Part shown: one piece after another, positions 34,538-44,137 of the stretch
Numbering within the stretch: the first letter of the stretch is position 1
Layout of the letters: every line of letters begins with the position of its first letter
From: Psychrobacillus insolitus
GTDB taxonomy: Bacteria; Bacillota; Bacilli; Bacillales_A; Planococcaceae
NCBI RefSeq assembly: GCF_003254155.1
Contig: NZ_QKZI01000001.1
Span: 372,001 to 436,000 of the forward strand
Direction: 5' to 3'
Length of the DNA stretch: 64,000 bases
Notes under the pieces: generated by a model
Database searches by the model: none
What the model was told of the DNA's origin: nothing
What the model saw: the letters and a program-made list of their open reading frames with translations, nothing else
Program-made: the position numbers and the translations under genes

Positions 34538-36186
34538 TGACAATACAAGAAATGAAAGAAACAACATTTAAAGAGGCAACGCTTACCGAGTGGGAACAAG
34601 CTGCTATAAAGTCCCTAAAAGGAAAATCACTAGAATCACTTTCAACTAAAACTTTAGAAGATATTATTTTGAAACCTCTTTATTCACTTGCAGATTCGAA
34701 GTACATACCTGAAACGCAAACGTCAATAATTAGACAAGCCAAAAATAATGCGAATTGGTTAGTATCTCAACCAACCACTGGGACAACTAGTGCAGAGGTT
34801 TTGGCAGAGCTAAAAGATTCTCTCGCAAAAGGCAATGATGTGATCCATTACACAGTAGAAGAAGGCCATAAATGGAGTGCTTCTCAAATAGAAGAACTTG
34901 TAACTTTAGCAAAAGAACATCCAGTTTATTTGAATATAACTACCAATCCTTCATTTTTACACAGTTTACCTGAAATAAAAGGTTGTGTGATAGGTGCAGA
35001 TATAAACGTAAATACAGAAGCACGTACGTATTTCTTAGATGGATCTTCCATACATAAAGCAGGTGGAGATGCAGTAAGCGAACTTGTTAGTATTCTTATA
35101 CAAGCAGATGAATTAGCTGCAAAAACAAGTATCGATCAAGTTGCTGCAAAAGCATTCGTACAATTCTCTGTGGATAGTAACTTCTTTATGGAAATTGCTA
35201 AAATTCGTGCATTCCGCGTACTTTGGCAAGCATTTGGAGAAGCCCATGGAAACGTAGAAATTTCTGCCATTCCCGTTCATGCAGAAACATCACTACGATC
35301 ATTTTCTGCGCTTGATTCAACTGTAAATATTCTTAGAGCCGGTAACAGCGCTCTTGCTGCAATTTTAGGTGGAGCAAATAGCGTTACAACATATCCGCAT
35401 GACATATTAACAGGTGCAAATCCAACCTCAACTCGTATTGCCCGTAATATGCAGTTAGTTTTAAAAGAAGAAACACACATCAATCGAATAGTAGATGTAT
35501 CTGGTGGATCTTACTATCTAGAAACACTAACAAAAGAACTTGTGGAAAAAGCATGGGCATTTTTCTTAGAGATGATAAAAGAAGAAACTCTTCAAGCGAG
35601 AATGATCAAGTTTCAAAATCGCGTGGAGGATAAATGGGAGCAACAAATAGAGGCACTTTCGAAACGCAAGAAGTCTTTAATTGGAACAAATAATTATGCA
35701 AATCCAGAAGATGTGGTAGATGCAGAAATTATGTTAACTGATTATAAACGATTAGCAGAACCATTTGAGCAACTACGCAAAGCGTTTAAAGTGACTCCTT
35801 TAAACATCGCGATTATTCCTTATGGTGTTTTGAAAGAATATAAAGCACGTATGGACTTTGTTAGTGGATATTTAATTGCTTTAGGTATTTCTCCAGTAGT
35901 AGCACCTGAAAATTTAAAACCTATAGATCTTCAACAATGGATCACGGAACAAAAAATAGATTATATTGTGTTTGTTGGTAATGATGAACAAACTGCTGGA
36001 TTAGTTCCAGCATTGTTAAATGAAAGATTGACTGTCCCAATGGACGTAGCAGGGAAGTTTGACGAATATGAAGATTGGTTAGAAGCTGGACTTTCAGGAC
36101 AGATTTTCGCTGGTCAATCTCTACTAGAAAAAGGAAAAGAATTACTAGCACTTGCACAAGGGGAGGTTTCTCATGACAACGCCTAA
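34537..36186 (+). CDS. mutA: Methylmalonyl-CoA mutase small subunit
   Basis: Non-catalytic partner of MutB in the adenosylcobalamin-dependent mutase. TIM-barrel domain related to MutB ([74 protein letters not shown]) and a shortened C-terminal flavodoxin-like domain without the DxHxxG cobalamin motif, as usual for this subunit. 549 aa, somewhat short. The ribosome site AAAGGGGG ends 16 nt before the ATG, unusually far, and no alternative start lies nearer. Overlaps mutB by 14 nt. Confidence 0.9.
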   Translation: MTIQEMKETTFKEATLTEWEQAAIKSLKGKSLESLSTKTLEDIILKPLYSLADSKYIPETQTSIIRQAKNNANWLVSQPTTGTTSAEVLAELKDSLAKGNDVIHYTVEEGHKWSASQIEELVTLAKEHPVYLNITTNPSFLHSLPEIKGCVIGADINVNTEARTYFLDGSSIHKAGGDAVSELVSILIQADELAAKTSIDQVAAKAFVQFSVDSNFFMEIAKIRAFRVLWQAFGEAHGNVEISAIPVHAETSLRSFSALDSTVNILRAGNSALAAILGGANSVTTYPHDILTGANPTSTRIARNMQLVLKEETHINRIVDVSGGSYYLETLTKELVEKAWAFFLEMIKEETLQARMIKFQNRVEDKWEQQIEALSKRKKSLIGTNNYANPEDVVDAEIMLTDYKRLAEPFEQLRKAFKVTPLNIAIIPYGVLKEYKARMDFVSGYLIALGISPVVAPENLKPIDLQQWITEQKIDYIVFVGNDEQTAGLVPALLNERLTVPMDVAGKFDEYEDWLEAGLSGQIFAGQSLLEKGKELLALAQGEVSHDNA

Positions 36187-38332
36187 TTATTCAGCGGTAT
36201 CGATTGACAAGTTAATAGAAAAAGTAAGTGAAAATGCACAGGAACAAACATCTTCCTTTTTAACCAATGAAGGAATTGAGTTAAAAACAGTCTATGACGA
36301 ATCTGACCGTAGCCAAGTACCACACTTGAAAGACTTACCTGGGATTGCTCCAAATACACGAGGACCCTATCCGACAATGTACGTTTCAAAACCATGGACA
36401 GTACGCCAATATGCAGGATTCTCTACTGCGGAAGAAAGTAACGCTTTTTATAGAAGAAACCTTGCAATGGGTCAAAAAGGTTTATCTGTTGCGTTTGACC
36501 TTGCGACACATCGTGGATATGACTCGGATCATGAACGCGTAACTGGAGATGTAGGGAAAGCGGGAGTAGCTATTGACTCTGTAGAAGATATGAAGATTCT
36601 ATTCAATGGCATTCCTCTAGACCAAATGTCTGTTTCCATGACGATGAACGGAGCAGTTTTGCCAATTTTAGCATTTTATATCGTAACTGCTGAAGAGCAA
36701 GGAGTGACTCCAGAGAAGCTTGCTGGGACGATTCAAAATGATATTTTGAAAGAATATATGGTTCGTAACACATACATTTACAATCCGGAAATGTCGATGA
36801 AAATTATTGCGGACATTTTTGCTTATACAGCAAAATATATGCCTAAATTTAATTCAATCTCCATTTCAGGCTATCATATGCAAGAAGCAGGAGCTACTGC
36901 GGATATTGAACTTGCCTATACACTAGCAGACGGACTTGAATATGTGCGTACTGGTTTAGCTGCAGGAATTGAAATTGATTCATTTGCACCGAGACTTTCA
37001 TTCTTCTGGGCAATTGGCATGAACTATTTTATGGAAATTGCTAAAATGCGTGCTGCTCGTAGGATTTGGGCGCAAATGATGACTAGCTTTGATCCAAAAA
37101 ATCCAAAAACATTGGCACTACGAACACATTCTCAAACATCTGGATGGAGTTTAACAGAACAAGATCCATTCAATAACGTGACGAGAACATTAGTAGAAGC
37201 AAACGCTGCTGCGATGGGACATACACAGTCGCTTCATACCAACGCACTGGACGAAGCAATTGCACTACCAACGGATTTCTCTGCACGTATTGCACGTAAC
37301 ACACAATTGTTCTTACAAGAAGAAACGAACATGACAAAAGTTATTGATCCATGGGGCGGTTCATATTATGTAGAAACGCTAACGAATGAGTTGACAGAAA
37401 AGGCATGGGCACTTATCGAAGAAATCGAAGAACTTGGTGGTATGGCAAAAGCGATTGAAACAGGCTTACCGAAGATGAAAATCGAAGAAGCGGCTGCAAA
37501 AAAACAAGCACAAATTGACTCTTCAACAGAAATTATTATCGGTGTGAACAAATACCGTTTGGAAACAGAGGATGCTATAGATATTTTAAATATCGACAAT
37601 ACAGTCGTTCGTCAAAAACAAATGGAACGCCTTGCACAAGTAAAAGAAAATCGTGATGAAAATGCTGTCCAAGAAGCGCTATCAGCATTAACAGAAGCGG
37701 CTCGTACTGGCAATGAAAATCTTCTAACTGTTGCAGTCGATGCAGCTAGAAAACGTGCAACAATCGGTGAAATTTCTGACGCAATTGAAGTTGTGGCTGG
37801 AAGACATAAGGCGGTGATTCGTTCTGTGAGTGGAGTATATAGTGCAAACTTTAACGATGCTGAAGAAATAGATGCAGTGAAAAAAATGTCTGATGATTTC
37901 CTTTCAAACGAAGGAAGACGCCCTCGTATTTTAATTGCAAAAATGGGTCAAGATGGTCATGACCGTGGAGCAAAAGTTATTGCAACTGCATTTGCTGATC
38001 TAGGATTTGACGTAGACATTAGTCCACTATTCCAAACACCAGCAGAAACTGCTCAGCAAGCTGTTGAAAATGATGTTCATGTTGTTGGCGTTAGTTCACT
38101 TGCGGCTGGTCATATGACGTTAGTTCCTACATTACGTGAAGAACTAGCTAAACTTGGTCGTGAAGATATATTGATAGTTGTGGGTGGAGTAATACCTGCA
38201 CAAGATTATACTTTCTTACGTGAAAATGGAGCTTCTGCTATCTTCGGACCAGGAACAGTCATTCCAGTTGCTGCGCAAAAAGTAATTGAAGAAATTTATA
38301 AACGTTTGGGTTATGAGGAAGTGGAAGCTTAA
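36173..38332 (+). CDS. mutB: Methylmalonyl-CoA mutase large (catalytic) subunit
   Basis: Interconverts (R)-methylmalonyl-CoA and succinyl-CoA. Barrel motifs: [79 protein letters not shown]. The C-terminal cobalamin domain holds the axial His in [18 protein letters not shown], then [11 protein letters not shown] and [11 protein letters not shown]. 719 aa. ATG 36173 is 6 nt after GGGGAGG; an in-frame ATG at 36152 lacks a ribosome site. Confidence 0.95.
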   Translation: MTTPNYSAVSIDKLIEKVSENAQEQTSSFLTNEGIELKTVYDESDRSQVPHLKDLPGIAPNTRGPYPTMYVSKPWTVRQYAGFSTAEESNAFYRRNLAMGQKGLSVAFDLATHRGYDSDHERVTGDVGKAGVAIDSVEDMKILFNGIPLDQMSVSMTMNGAVLPILAFYIVTAEEQGVTPEKLAGTIQNDILKEYMVRNTYIYNPEMSMKIIADIFAYTAKYMPKFNSISISGYHMQEAGATADIELAYTLADGLEYVRTGLAAGIEIDSFAPRLSFFWAIGMNYFMEIAKMRAARRIWAQMMTSFDPKNPKTLALRTHSQTSGWSLTEQDPFNNVTRTLVEANAAAMGHTQSLHTNALDEAIALPTDFSARIARNTQLFLQEETNMTKVIDPWGGSYYVETLTNELTEKAWALIEEIEELGGMAKAIETGLPKMKIEEAAAKKQAQIDSSTEIIIGVNKYRLETEDAIDILNIDNTVVRQKQMERLAQVKENRDENAVQEALSALTEAARTGNENLLTVAVDAARKRATIGEISDAIEVVAGRHKAVIRSVSGVYSANFNDAEEIDAVKKMSDDFLSNEGRRPRILIAKMGQDGHDRGAKVIATAFADLGFDVDISPLFQTPAETAQQAVENDVHVVGVSSLAAGHMTLVPTLREELAKLGREDILIVVGGVIPAQDYTFLRENGASAIFGPGTVIPVAAQKVIEEIYKRLGYEEVEA

Positions 38333-39429
38333 TGGCAGAAACGGATAAATCAAAACAAACGTCGATGCATGTCATGAGTGGAGTCAAATCGCAGCATGAC
38401 GGAATGGGACATACTTCTGCAGTAAAGAAATTTACCAAAAAAAAGCCGCTTACGATTGATGAAGAGGCATATGTACAAGGAATTCGAAATGGTTCTAGGT
38501 TACATTTAGCAAAAGCAATTACGTTTATCGAAAGTACGGTAAGTGATCAACAGCAAATTGGGCAAAGTCTACTCAAACGCTTGCTTCCATTCACAGGAAA
38601 CAGTATACGAATCGGCATTACCGGAGTTCCAGGTGCTGGAAAAAGTACGTTTATTGAGGCTTTTGGCAAAATGCTTGGCGATGAGGGCTTCAAAGTGGCA
38701 GTTCTCGCAATTGATCCTAGTTCTTCCATTACAGGCGGAAGTATTTTAGGGGATAAAACACGAATGGAGGAGCTCGCAAGGCATCCAAATGCTTTTATAC
38801 GCCCTTCTCCTGCTGCTGGAACCCTCGGAGGAGTACACAAAAAGTCTCGTGAAACACTGCTTTTATGTGAAGCTGGTGGTTATGATGTAATCCTTGTAGA
38901 AACAGTAGGTGTAGGGCAAAGTGAGACAATTGTTCGAGGAATGGTTGATTTCTTTTTGTTGCTAGCTTTAACCGGTGCTGGAGATGAGTTACAAGGGATG
39001 AAAAAAGGGATCATGGAGCTAGCTGATGCCCTTGTTGTCAACAAAGCAGATGGTACTAATGAAAAACTAGCCAAAAAGACTGTTGCTGAATATAAACAAA
39101 TTCTGCATTTTTTAGCGCCTGCGACCCCTAACTGGACTACCCCAGCTTTGGCTGTTTCATCGCTTTACAAAACAGGATTAGATACAGTATGGAAAACAGT
39201 GCAAACGTTTCAACATGACATGCAAGCAAACCATGTTTGGCAAAATCGTAGAAAAGAACAAACGGTTTCTTGGTTTAAAACAATGATTGTCGATCGTTTG
39301 TATGAAGACTTTTTTTCTTCCATTGATAAGAAAGAAACAATGGCAAATTTAGAGCAAATGGTGAGACAAGAAAAAGTTACGGTTTCTCAAGCGGTAGAGG
39401 AGTTATTTTCCTCGAATTCTAAGGAATAG
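38332..39429 (+). CDS. meaB: Methylmalonyl-CoA mutase-associated GTPase MeaB
   Basis: G3E-type chaperone that protects and reloads the cobalamin cofactor of the mutase (also called ArgK). P-loop GITGVPGAGKSTFIEAFG, then VAVLAIDPSSSITGGSILGD, switch region FIRPSPAAGTLGGV, the Walker-B-like DVILVETVGVGQSE, and the base-recognition NKAD. 365 aa, with a slightly long N-terminal extension of about 40 residues. TAATG coupling to mutB. Confidence 0.94.
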   Translation: MAETDKSKQTSMHVMSGVKSQHDGMGHTSAVKKFTKKKPLTIDEEAYVQGIRNGSRLHLAKAITFIESTVSDQQQIGQSLLKRLLPFTGNSIRIGITGVPGAGKSTFIEAFGKMLGDEGFKVAVLAIDPSSSITGGSILGDKTRMEELARHPNAFIRPSPAAGTLGGVHKKSRETLLLCEAGGYDVILVETVGVGQSETIVRGMVDFFLLLALTGAGDELQGMKKGIMELADALVVNKADGTNEKLAKKTVAEYKQILHFLAPATPNWTTPALAVSSLYKTGLDTVWKTVQTFQHDMQANHVWQNRRKEQTVSWFKTMIVDRLYEDFFSSIDKKETMANLEQMVRQEKVTVSQAVEELFSSNSKE

Positions 39430-39468
39430 TCTGCTAAGATAAAGCTAGTTTGGAAAGGAGTTTTAACA

Positions 39469-39909
39469 ATGAATATGGATTTTAATTTATTGATGAATGA
39501 TATGATTATACAAGCTCGTGGAGAAATGGATGCGAGTGGGTATGAGCAGTTAACAACACCTGAAGAAGTTGAGTCGGCATTTGCTCGTTCAGGTACTACA
39601 CTTGTAATGGTGAACTCTGTATGTGGTTGTGCAGGAGGAATTGCTCGTCCAGCAGCAGCTAATGCAGTTCATTATGATAAACGCCCTGATCATTTAGTAA
39701 CTGTCTTTGCAGGTCAAGATAAGTTAGCAACGCAACAAGCACGTAATATTTTTGGGGATGAGCATTTACCATCTTCACCTTCATTTGTGTTATTAAAAGA
39801 TGGACAAATGGTTGCTGAAGTAGGCCGTCACGAAATTGAAGGTCACTCACCAACATCGGTAATTACACACATCCAAGCTTTGTTTGAAGAACATTGTGAA
39901 GAAATTTAA
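39469..39909 (+). CDS. brxB: Bacilliredoxin BrxB (YqiW)
   Basis: Thioredoxin-like protein that removes bacillithiol from S-bacillithiolated proteins. 146 aa with the CGC active site in [16 protein letters not shown] (about residue 52). The gene follows meaB after a 40-nt gap with AAAGGAG, and lies in the same bkd/yqi neighbourhood in B. subtilis. Presence implies that the organism makes bacillithiol. Confidence 0.92.
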   Translation: MNMDFNLLMNDMIIQARGEMDASGYEQLTTPEEVESAFARSGTTLVMVNSVCGCAGGIARPAAANAVHYDKRPDHLVTVFAGQDKLATQQARNIFGDEHLPSSPSFVLLKDGQMVAEVGRHEIEGHSPTSVITHIQALFEEHCEEI

Positions 39910-39917
39910 TCTAATAT

Positions 39918-39959
39918 AAAAAAACAGCGAACGCAATTAAATGCATTCGCTGTTTTTTT
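39918..39959 (+). terminator. Terminator of mutA-mutB-meaB-brxB
   Basis: AAAAACAGCGAA / TTCGCTGTTTTT with inner GCA/TGC pairs and T7. Confidence 0.9.
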
Positions 39960-39978
39960 AAAATAAGAAAGTATATAA

Positions 39979-40103
39979 CTTTTCTACAAGTAACGTCTAG
40001 CACAAGCAGCAGCCTTGCTCCTGCGCAAAGCTCGTCGCCCCTCGTCTCGTGGTCAAATGGGGAATTGCTGCCTTACGCAGGGATAGGCGCCTTCGTTTTT
40101 CTT
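39979..40103 (-). repeat. Interspersed repeat family B, copy B3
   Basis: Contains CTTTTCTACAAGTAACGTCTAG, GCTCCTGCGCAAAGCTCGTCG, TGGTCAAATGGGGAATTGCT and ends AGGCGCCTTCGTTTTTCT: modules of B1 and B2/B5 in another combination. Six nt before the end of the Prli42 gene. Confidence 0.65.
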
Positions 40104-40108
40104 AGTGT

Positions 40109-40204
40109 CTATAAGATAAAACTTAGTCCAAATAATAATGATGACATTATCATTGCGAAAATCATTAAATAAACGATAACTTTACGGAATTTTTTATTGC
40201 CCAT
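40109..40204 (-). CDS. prli42: Prli42-like stressosome-associated membrane peptide (31 aa)
   Basis: Reverse-strand 31-codon gene with AAGGAGAG 6 nt before ATG 40204. The peptide has the family layout: a basic N-terminus GNKKFRKVIVYLMIF and one transmembrane helix (about residues 9-30, with MIMSSLLFGLSFIL at the end). Length and sequence pattern equal Prli42 of Listeria, which anchors the stressosome (RsbR/RsbS/RsbT) to the membrane and relays oxidative stress to sigma-B. No stressosome genes are in this window, so function is by homology only. Confidence 0.75.
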   Translation of the reverse strand: MGNKKFRKVIVYLMIFAMIMSSLLFGLSFIL

Positions 40205-40328
40205 GAAATCTCTCCTTTAACTATTACTTCTATTTTAACAAAAACGAAAAATTTCTCAAGTAGTAGAAAATCTTTTCAGAAAAATGTACAATAGAGTGTA
40301 TAGTCAAAAAAAGAGGAGTGTTCAGAAA

Positions 40329-40739
40329 ATGGAAAAGGTTGACCATATTGGGATTGCAGTTAGAAACATAGAGGATTCACTTCCTTACTATACGGAAACG
40401 TTAGGGTTAAAACTATTACATATTGAAGATGTTCAATCTGAGCAAGTACGTGTTGCTTTCGTTGATAGTGGCAATGTGACACTAGAATTACTTGAACCAT
40501 TAAGTGAAACAAGTGCAATCCATACATTTATAGAGAAAAAAGGGGAAGGCATACATCATGTAGCTTTCGGTGTTTCTAATATTCAAGAACGTTTAAACGA
40601 ACTAAAAGAAAAAGGCATACGTCTCATTCAAGAAACACCCAAGGCAGGGGCACACGGTGCACAGGTTGCATTTATACATCCAAAAGCATCTGGTGGAGTA
40701 TTGTATGAGTTAGTTGATAAAACAGGGAGAGTGAAGTAA
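40329..40739 (+). CDS. mce: Methylmalonyl-CoA epimerase
   Basis: Converts (S)- to (R)-methylmalonyl-CoA between the carboxylase and the mutase. 136-aa VOC-fold protein: MEKVDHIGIAVRNIEDSLPY (His metal ligand), EQVRVAFVDSG, NVTLELLEP (Glu ligand), GEGIHHVAFGV (His ligand) and VLYELVDK (Glu ligand). ATG 40329 is chosen because AGAGGAG stands 12 nt upstream and family members start MxKVDHIG; the frame is open further upstream without a ribosome site. mmdA begins 4 nt after the stop. Confidence 0.93.
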   Translation: MEKVDHIGIAVRNIEDSLPYYTETLGLKLLHIEDVQSEQVRVAFVDSGNVTLELLEPLSETSAIHTFIEKKGEGIHHVAFGVSNIQERLNELKEKGIRLIQETPKAGAHGAQVAFIHPKASGGVLYELVDKTGRVK

Positions 40740-40743
40740 TCAC

Positions 40744-42291
40744 ATGGATATTTATGAAAAAATTAACGACCTATATGATCGCAAACGAAAAATTGAACTT
40801 GGTGGTGGAGATGCTCGTATTGAAAAGCAGCATGAAAAAGGAAAGCTTACGGCACGCGAACGCATTGAGTTACTTGTAGACGAAGGTACATTTATGGAAT
40901 TGAATCCATTTGTCCAACATCGTACAGTAGATTTTGGAATGGACAAGCAAGAGGGACCTGGAGACGGAGTTGTGACTGGTTACGGAAAAGTAAATGGTCG
41001 TCCAATCTATTTATTCTCACAAGATTTTACAGTGTTCGGTGGAGCACTTGGTGAAATGCATGCGATGAAAATTGCAAATGTAATGGATTTAGCGGCTAAA
41101 AATGGAGCTCCTTTCATTGGTTTGAATGATTCAGGTGGAGCACGTATTCAAGAAGGTGTTGTTTCGTTAGATGGATACGGACAAATCTTTTACAGAAATG
41201 CCATTTATTCAGGAGTAATTCCTCAAATTTCAGTTATTTTAGGGCCTTGTGCAGGTGGAGCAGTATACTCACCAGCAATTACAGATTTTGTCTTCATGAC
41301 GGATGAGACAAGCCAAATGTTCATAACTGGACCAAAAGTAATTGAAACAGTAACAGGGGAAAAAATCTCTGCAGAAGATTTAGGTGGTTCAAAAGTACAT
41401 AATACGATTAGTGGTAATGCACATTTCCGTGGTAAAACGGAAAAAGAAGTATTAGAAAATGTTCGTTTACTACTTAGTTATCTGCCACAAAACTTTGAAG
41501 AAAAACCAGCAATTGCAGAAGTATCGAATGATGATGATTATCGTCCAGAATTAGCAGATGTTGTGCCGTTTGAAGCGATTCGTCCATACGATATTCGTAA
41601 AGTAATTGAACAAGTTGTAGATACAGATTCTTTCTTAGAAGTTCAAAAAGAATTTGCAAGAAATATTGTTATTGGTTTAGCACGTATTAAAGGGGAAGTT
41701 GTTGGGCTAATTTGTAACCAACCAAAAGTAATGGCTGGTGGACTGGACATTGACTCATCTGATAAAGCAGCTCGCTTCATCCGTTTCTGTGATTCTTTTA
41801 ACATTCCACTTATTACGTTTGAGGATGTAACTGGATTCTTCCCTGGGATTAAACAAGAGCATGGTGGAATCATTCGTCATGGTGCCAAAATTTTATATGC
41901 ATACTCAGAAGCAACTGTACCAAAAATGACCGTTATTTTACGTAAGGCTTACGGTGGTGCATATGTAGCACTGAATTCTAAATCAATTGGTGCAGATGTT
42001 GTATTCTCTTGGCCAAATGCAGAAATTGCAGTTATGGGACCTAATGGGGCAGCAAATATTATTTTTGCTCGCGAAATTGCAAACAGTGCAGATCCGGAAG
42101 CAGTTCGTGCAGAAAAAATTGAAGAATATCGTGAAAAGTTTGCGAATCCTTATGTAGCAGCTTCTATGGGAATGGTAGATGATGTCATCGATCCTCGAGA
42201 AACACGTATTAAGTTAATTCAAGCTTTAGATATGATGCGCAACAAAAAAGAAACAAGACCGAATAAGAAACATGGTAATATTCCACTGTAA
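40744..42291 (+). CDS. mmdA: Propionyl-CoA/methylmalonyl-CoA carboxyltransferase beta subunit
   Basis: Carboxyltransferase that carries CO2 from biotin to propionyl-CoA, or the reverse. 515 aa with two crotonase-like halves: KLTARERIELLVDEGTFMEL, FSQDFTVFGGALGEMHAMKI, FIGLNDSGGARIQEGV, GPCAGGAVYSPAITDF, and in the second half TFEDVTGFFPGIKQEHGG and RKAYGGAYVALNSK. Homologous to B. subtilis YqjD. The biotin-carrying alpha subunit is not encoded next to it. Confidence 0.92.
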   Translation: MDIYEKINDLYDRKRKIELGGGDARIEKQHEKGKLTARERIELLVDEGTFMELNPFVQHRTVDFGMDKQEGPGDGVVTGYGKVNGRPIYLFSQDFTVFGGALGEMHAMKIANVMDLAAKNGAPFIGLNDSGGARIQEGVVSLDGYGQIFYRNAIYSGVIPQISVILGPCAGGAVYSPAITDFVFMTDETSQMFITGPKVIETVTGEKISAEDLGGSKVHNTISGNAHFRGKTEKEVLENVRLLLSYLPQNFEEKPAIAEVSNDDDYRPELADVVPFEAIRPYDIRKVIEQVVDTDSFLEVQKEFARNIVIGLARIKGEVVGLICNQPKVMAGGLDIDSSDKAARFIRFCDSFNIPLITFEDVTGFFPGIKQEHGGIIRHGAKILYAYSEATVPKMTVILRKAYGGAYVALNSKSIGADVVFSWPNAEIAVMGPNGAANIIFAREIANSADPEAVRAEKIEEYREKFANPYVAASMGMVDDVIDPRETRIKLIQALDMMRNKKETRPNKKHGNIPL

Positions 42292-42293
42292 AA

Positions 42294-42365
42294 AAGAAAA
42301 GCTATAGCGCCTTGCCCCTCGGGGCAAGGCGCTATAGCTAGACAGTTACTTTGTAGAAAAGTTAT
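42294..42365. repeat. Interspersed repeat family B, minimal copy B4 (19-bp hairpin)
   Basis: AGCTATAGCGCCTTGCCCC (42300-42318) and its perfect complement (42321-42339) are separated by only TC; then CTAGACAG and TTTGTAGAAAAG as in B1. Probably acts as terminator or mRNA stabiliser of mmdA. GC-rich compared with neighbours. Confidence 0.7.
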
Positions 42366-42404
42366 TATGCTTTCTTGTCTTGTAAAAAAGGAGTCTCTTA
42401 ATAC

Positions 42405-43517
42405 ATGAGTCGTTTAGTTGAAGAATTTATAGAATTAGTAAAAATAGACTCGGAGACCAAGCATGAGCAAGTAATTGCTCCAATTCTAACTAGTAAATTG
42501 GAGCAGCTTGGCTTTTCTGTTATGCAAGATGACTCTGCAGCTAGAACGGGACATGGAGCAGGCAATCTAATTGCTACATTAAAAGGTTCAAAAGCAGATG
42601 TTGATGCGATTTACTTTACTGTCCATATGGATACTGTAGCTCCAGGTAAAGGTATACAACCTATCATAAAAGAAGACGGCTATATTTATTCGGATGGGAC
42701 AACAATTCTTGGTGCAGATGATAAAGCAGGGATCGCAGCTCTATTTGAAGCGATCCGCCGCTTAAATGAGCAAAAGATTGAGCATGGTGATATTCAAGTA
42801 ATCATTACTGCTGGAGAAGAAAGTGGTTTAGTTGGAGCGAAAGAAATGGATCCTACTTTACTAACTGCCAAGTATGGATATGCAATTGATAGTGATGGAC
42901 CGGTTGGTGGTATCGTTACCGCTGCACCTTTCCAAGCTAAACTCTGGACGACGATTACTGGGAAAACTGCCCATGCTGGAGTATCACCTGAAAAAGGGGT
43001 TTCTGCTATTACACTTGCTTCCAAATCGATTTCTGCTATGAAGTTAGGGCGTATCGACTCGGAAACAACGGCGAATATCGGTCGTTTTGAAGGTGGACAA
43101 GCAACAAATATTGTGTGTGACGAAGTGCATATTTTGGCAGAAGCACGCTCGATTAATAAAGAAAAACTTGATGCCCAAGTTGCCCATATGGTACAAGTAT
43201 TTGAGGAAACAGCAGTTGGTTTCGGGGGAAGTGCTAAAACCGAAACACAATTAATGTACCCTGGATTCCAATTTGAAGAAAGTCATCCAGTCGTTCAAGT
43301 GGCAAAACGTGCAGTAGAACGTATTGGAAGAACTCCAGAGATTAAAAAAAGTGGTGGAGGCAGTGATGCCAATGTATTTGCTGGAGCTGGAGTACCAACA
43401 GTTATCCTATCTGTTGGCTATGAAGAAATTCATACAACTAAAGAGCGCATACCTGTTTTAGAATTAGAAAAGCTTGTTGATTTACTTGTCGAAATCGTTC
43501 AAGTTGCAGCGGAATAA
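42405..43517 (+). CDS. yqjE: M20-family peptidase, tripeptidase T-like (YqjE)
   Basis: 370-aa zinc peptidase. Metal ligands are visible in FTVHMDTVAPG (HMD), ILGADDKAGIAALFEA (Asp), TAGEESGLVGAKEMD (catalytic Glu-Glu) and the C-terminal SVGYEEIHTTKE (His). The lid/dimerisation domain is AHAGVSPEKGVSAITLASKS. Cleaves short peptides in the cytoplasm; exact specificity unknown. Start ATG 42405 after AAAAGGAG. The CheW-like gene follows after 12 nt. Confidence 0.88.
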   Translation: MSRLVEEFIELVKIDSETKHEQVIAPILTSKLEQLGFSVMQDDSAARTGHGAGNLIATLKGSKADVDAIYFTVHMDTVAPGKGIQPIIKEDGYIYSDGTTILGADDKAGIAALFEAIRRLNEQKIEHGDIQVIITAGEESGLVGAKEMDPTLLTAKYGYAIDSDGPVGGIVTAAPFQAKLWTTITGKTAHAGVSPEKGVSAITLASKSISAMKLGRIDSETTANIGRFEGGQATNIVCDEVHILAEARSINKEKLDAQVAHMVQVFEETAVGFGGSAKTETQLMYPGFQFEESHPVVQVAKRAVERIGRTPEIKKSGGGSDANVFAGAGVPTVILSVGYEEIHTTKERIPVLELEKLVDLLVEIVQVAAE

Positions 43518-43538
43518 TTCTTACAGGAGGTGTCTAGT

Positions 43539-44021
43539 TTGTCTAGTATAAAAGTGGTAGTGTTTGAATGCGGAAATGAAGAGTATGCTGTGTCGATTGA
43601 ACACGTGGTTTCAATAGAAAAGTTAGAACATGTCAATCTGATTCCTCATTTACCTAATTATTTAATTGGGCTTATGAAAATACGAGGAGCGCTGGTTCCT
43701 ATTATGGATTTTGAAGAAATTCTATATAGTAGGAGTGGAAGAGCTAGCGAACAAGCTCGTGTAATTACTATGCTTACACAGGAAATGTCTATAGGTCTAC
43801 TAGTGAAAGATGCAAAGGAAATACTGGATATTTCAACGGATGATCTTATACAAATTGGATTAGTTAATTATAGTAAAACAAAATATTTTATAGGCGTTGC
43901 AAATTTAGAAAATCGTATGATAACATTAGTAGACCCGTCTATATTAGTTCATTCTTTAGAAGGTATTAAAGATATTCAATCTTATTTAGAATCCATAAAA
44001 AAAGAGGAGGAAGGTAGCTAA
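43539..44021 (+). CDS. CheW-domain protein
   Basis: 160-aa single CheW domain: VVVFECGNEEYAVSIEHVVS, IPHLPNYLIGLMKIRGALVP and the C-terminal GVANLENRMITLVDPSILV. CheW couples chemoreceptors to CheA. No other chemotaxis gene is in the window, so it may be an auxiliary scaffold rather than the main CheW. TTG 43539 has GGAGG 8 nt upstream; GTG 43530 overlaps that site. Probably co-transcribed with yqjE; a terminator overlaps its stop. Confidence 0.82.
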   Translation: MSSIKVVVFECGNEEYAVSIEHVVSIEKLEHVNLIPHLPNYLIGLMKIRGALVPIMDFEEILYSRSGRASEQARVITMLTQEMSIGLLVKDAKEILDISTDDLIQIGLVNYSKTKYFIGVANLENRMITLVDPSILVHSLEGIKDIQSYLESIKKEEEGS

Positions 44022-44038
44022 ATTTAGCTGCCTTTTTT
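44011..44038 (+). terminator. Terminator of yqjE-cheW-like
   Basis: AAGGTAGCTA / TAGCTGCCTT (one G-T pair), AATT loop containing the stop region, T6 tail. Confidence 0.82.
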
Positions 44039-44137
44039 CCATAGTGAAGATAATACTACTTAATGTACTTGATCAGTAACTATAATACTCAAAAATTACT
44101 GTATCAAAATACCGGAAATAGAAAGAGGTGAGTAAGC

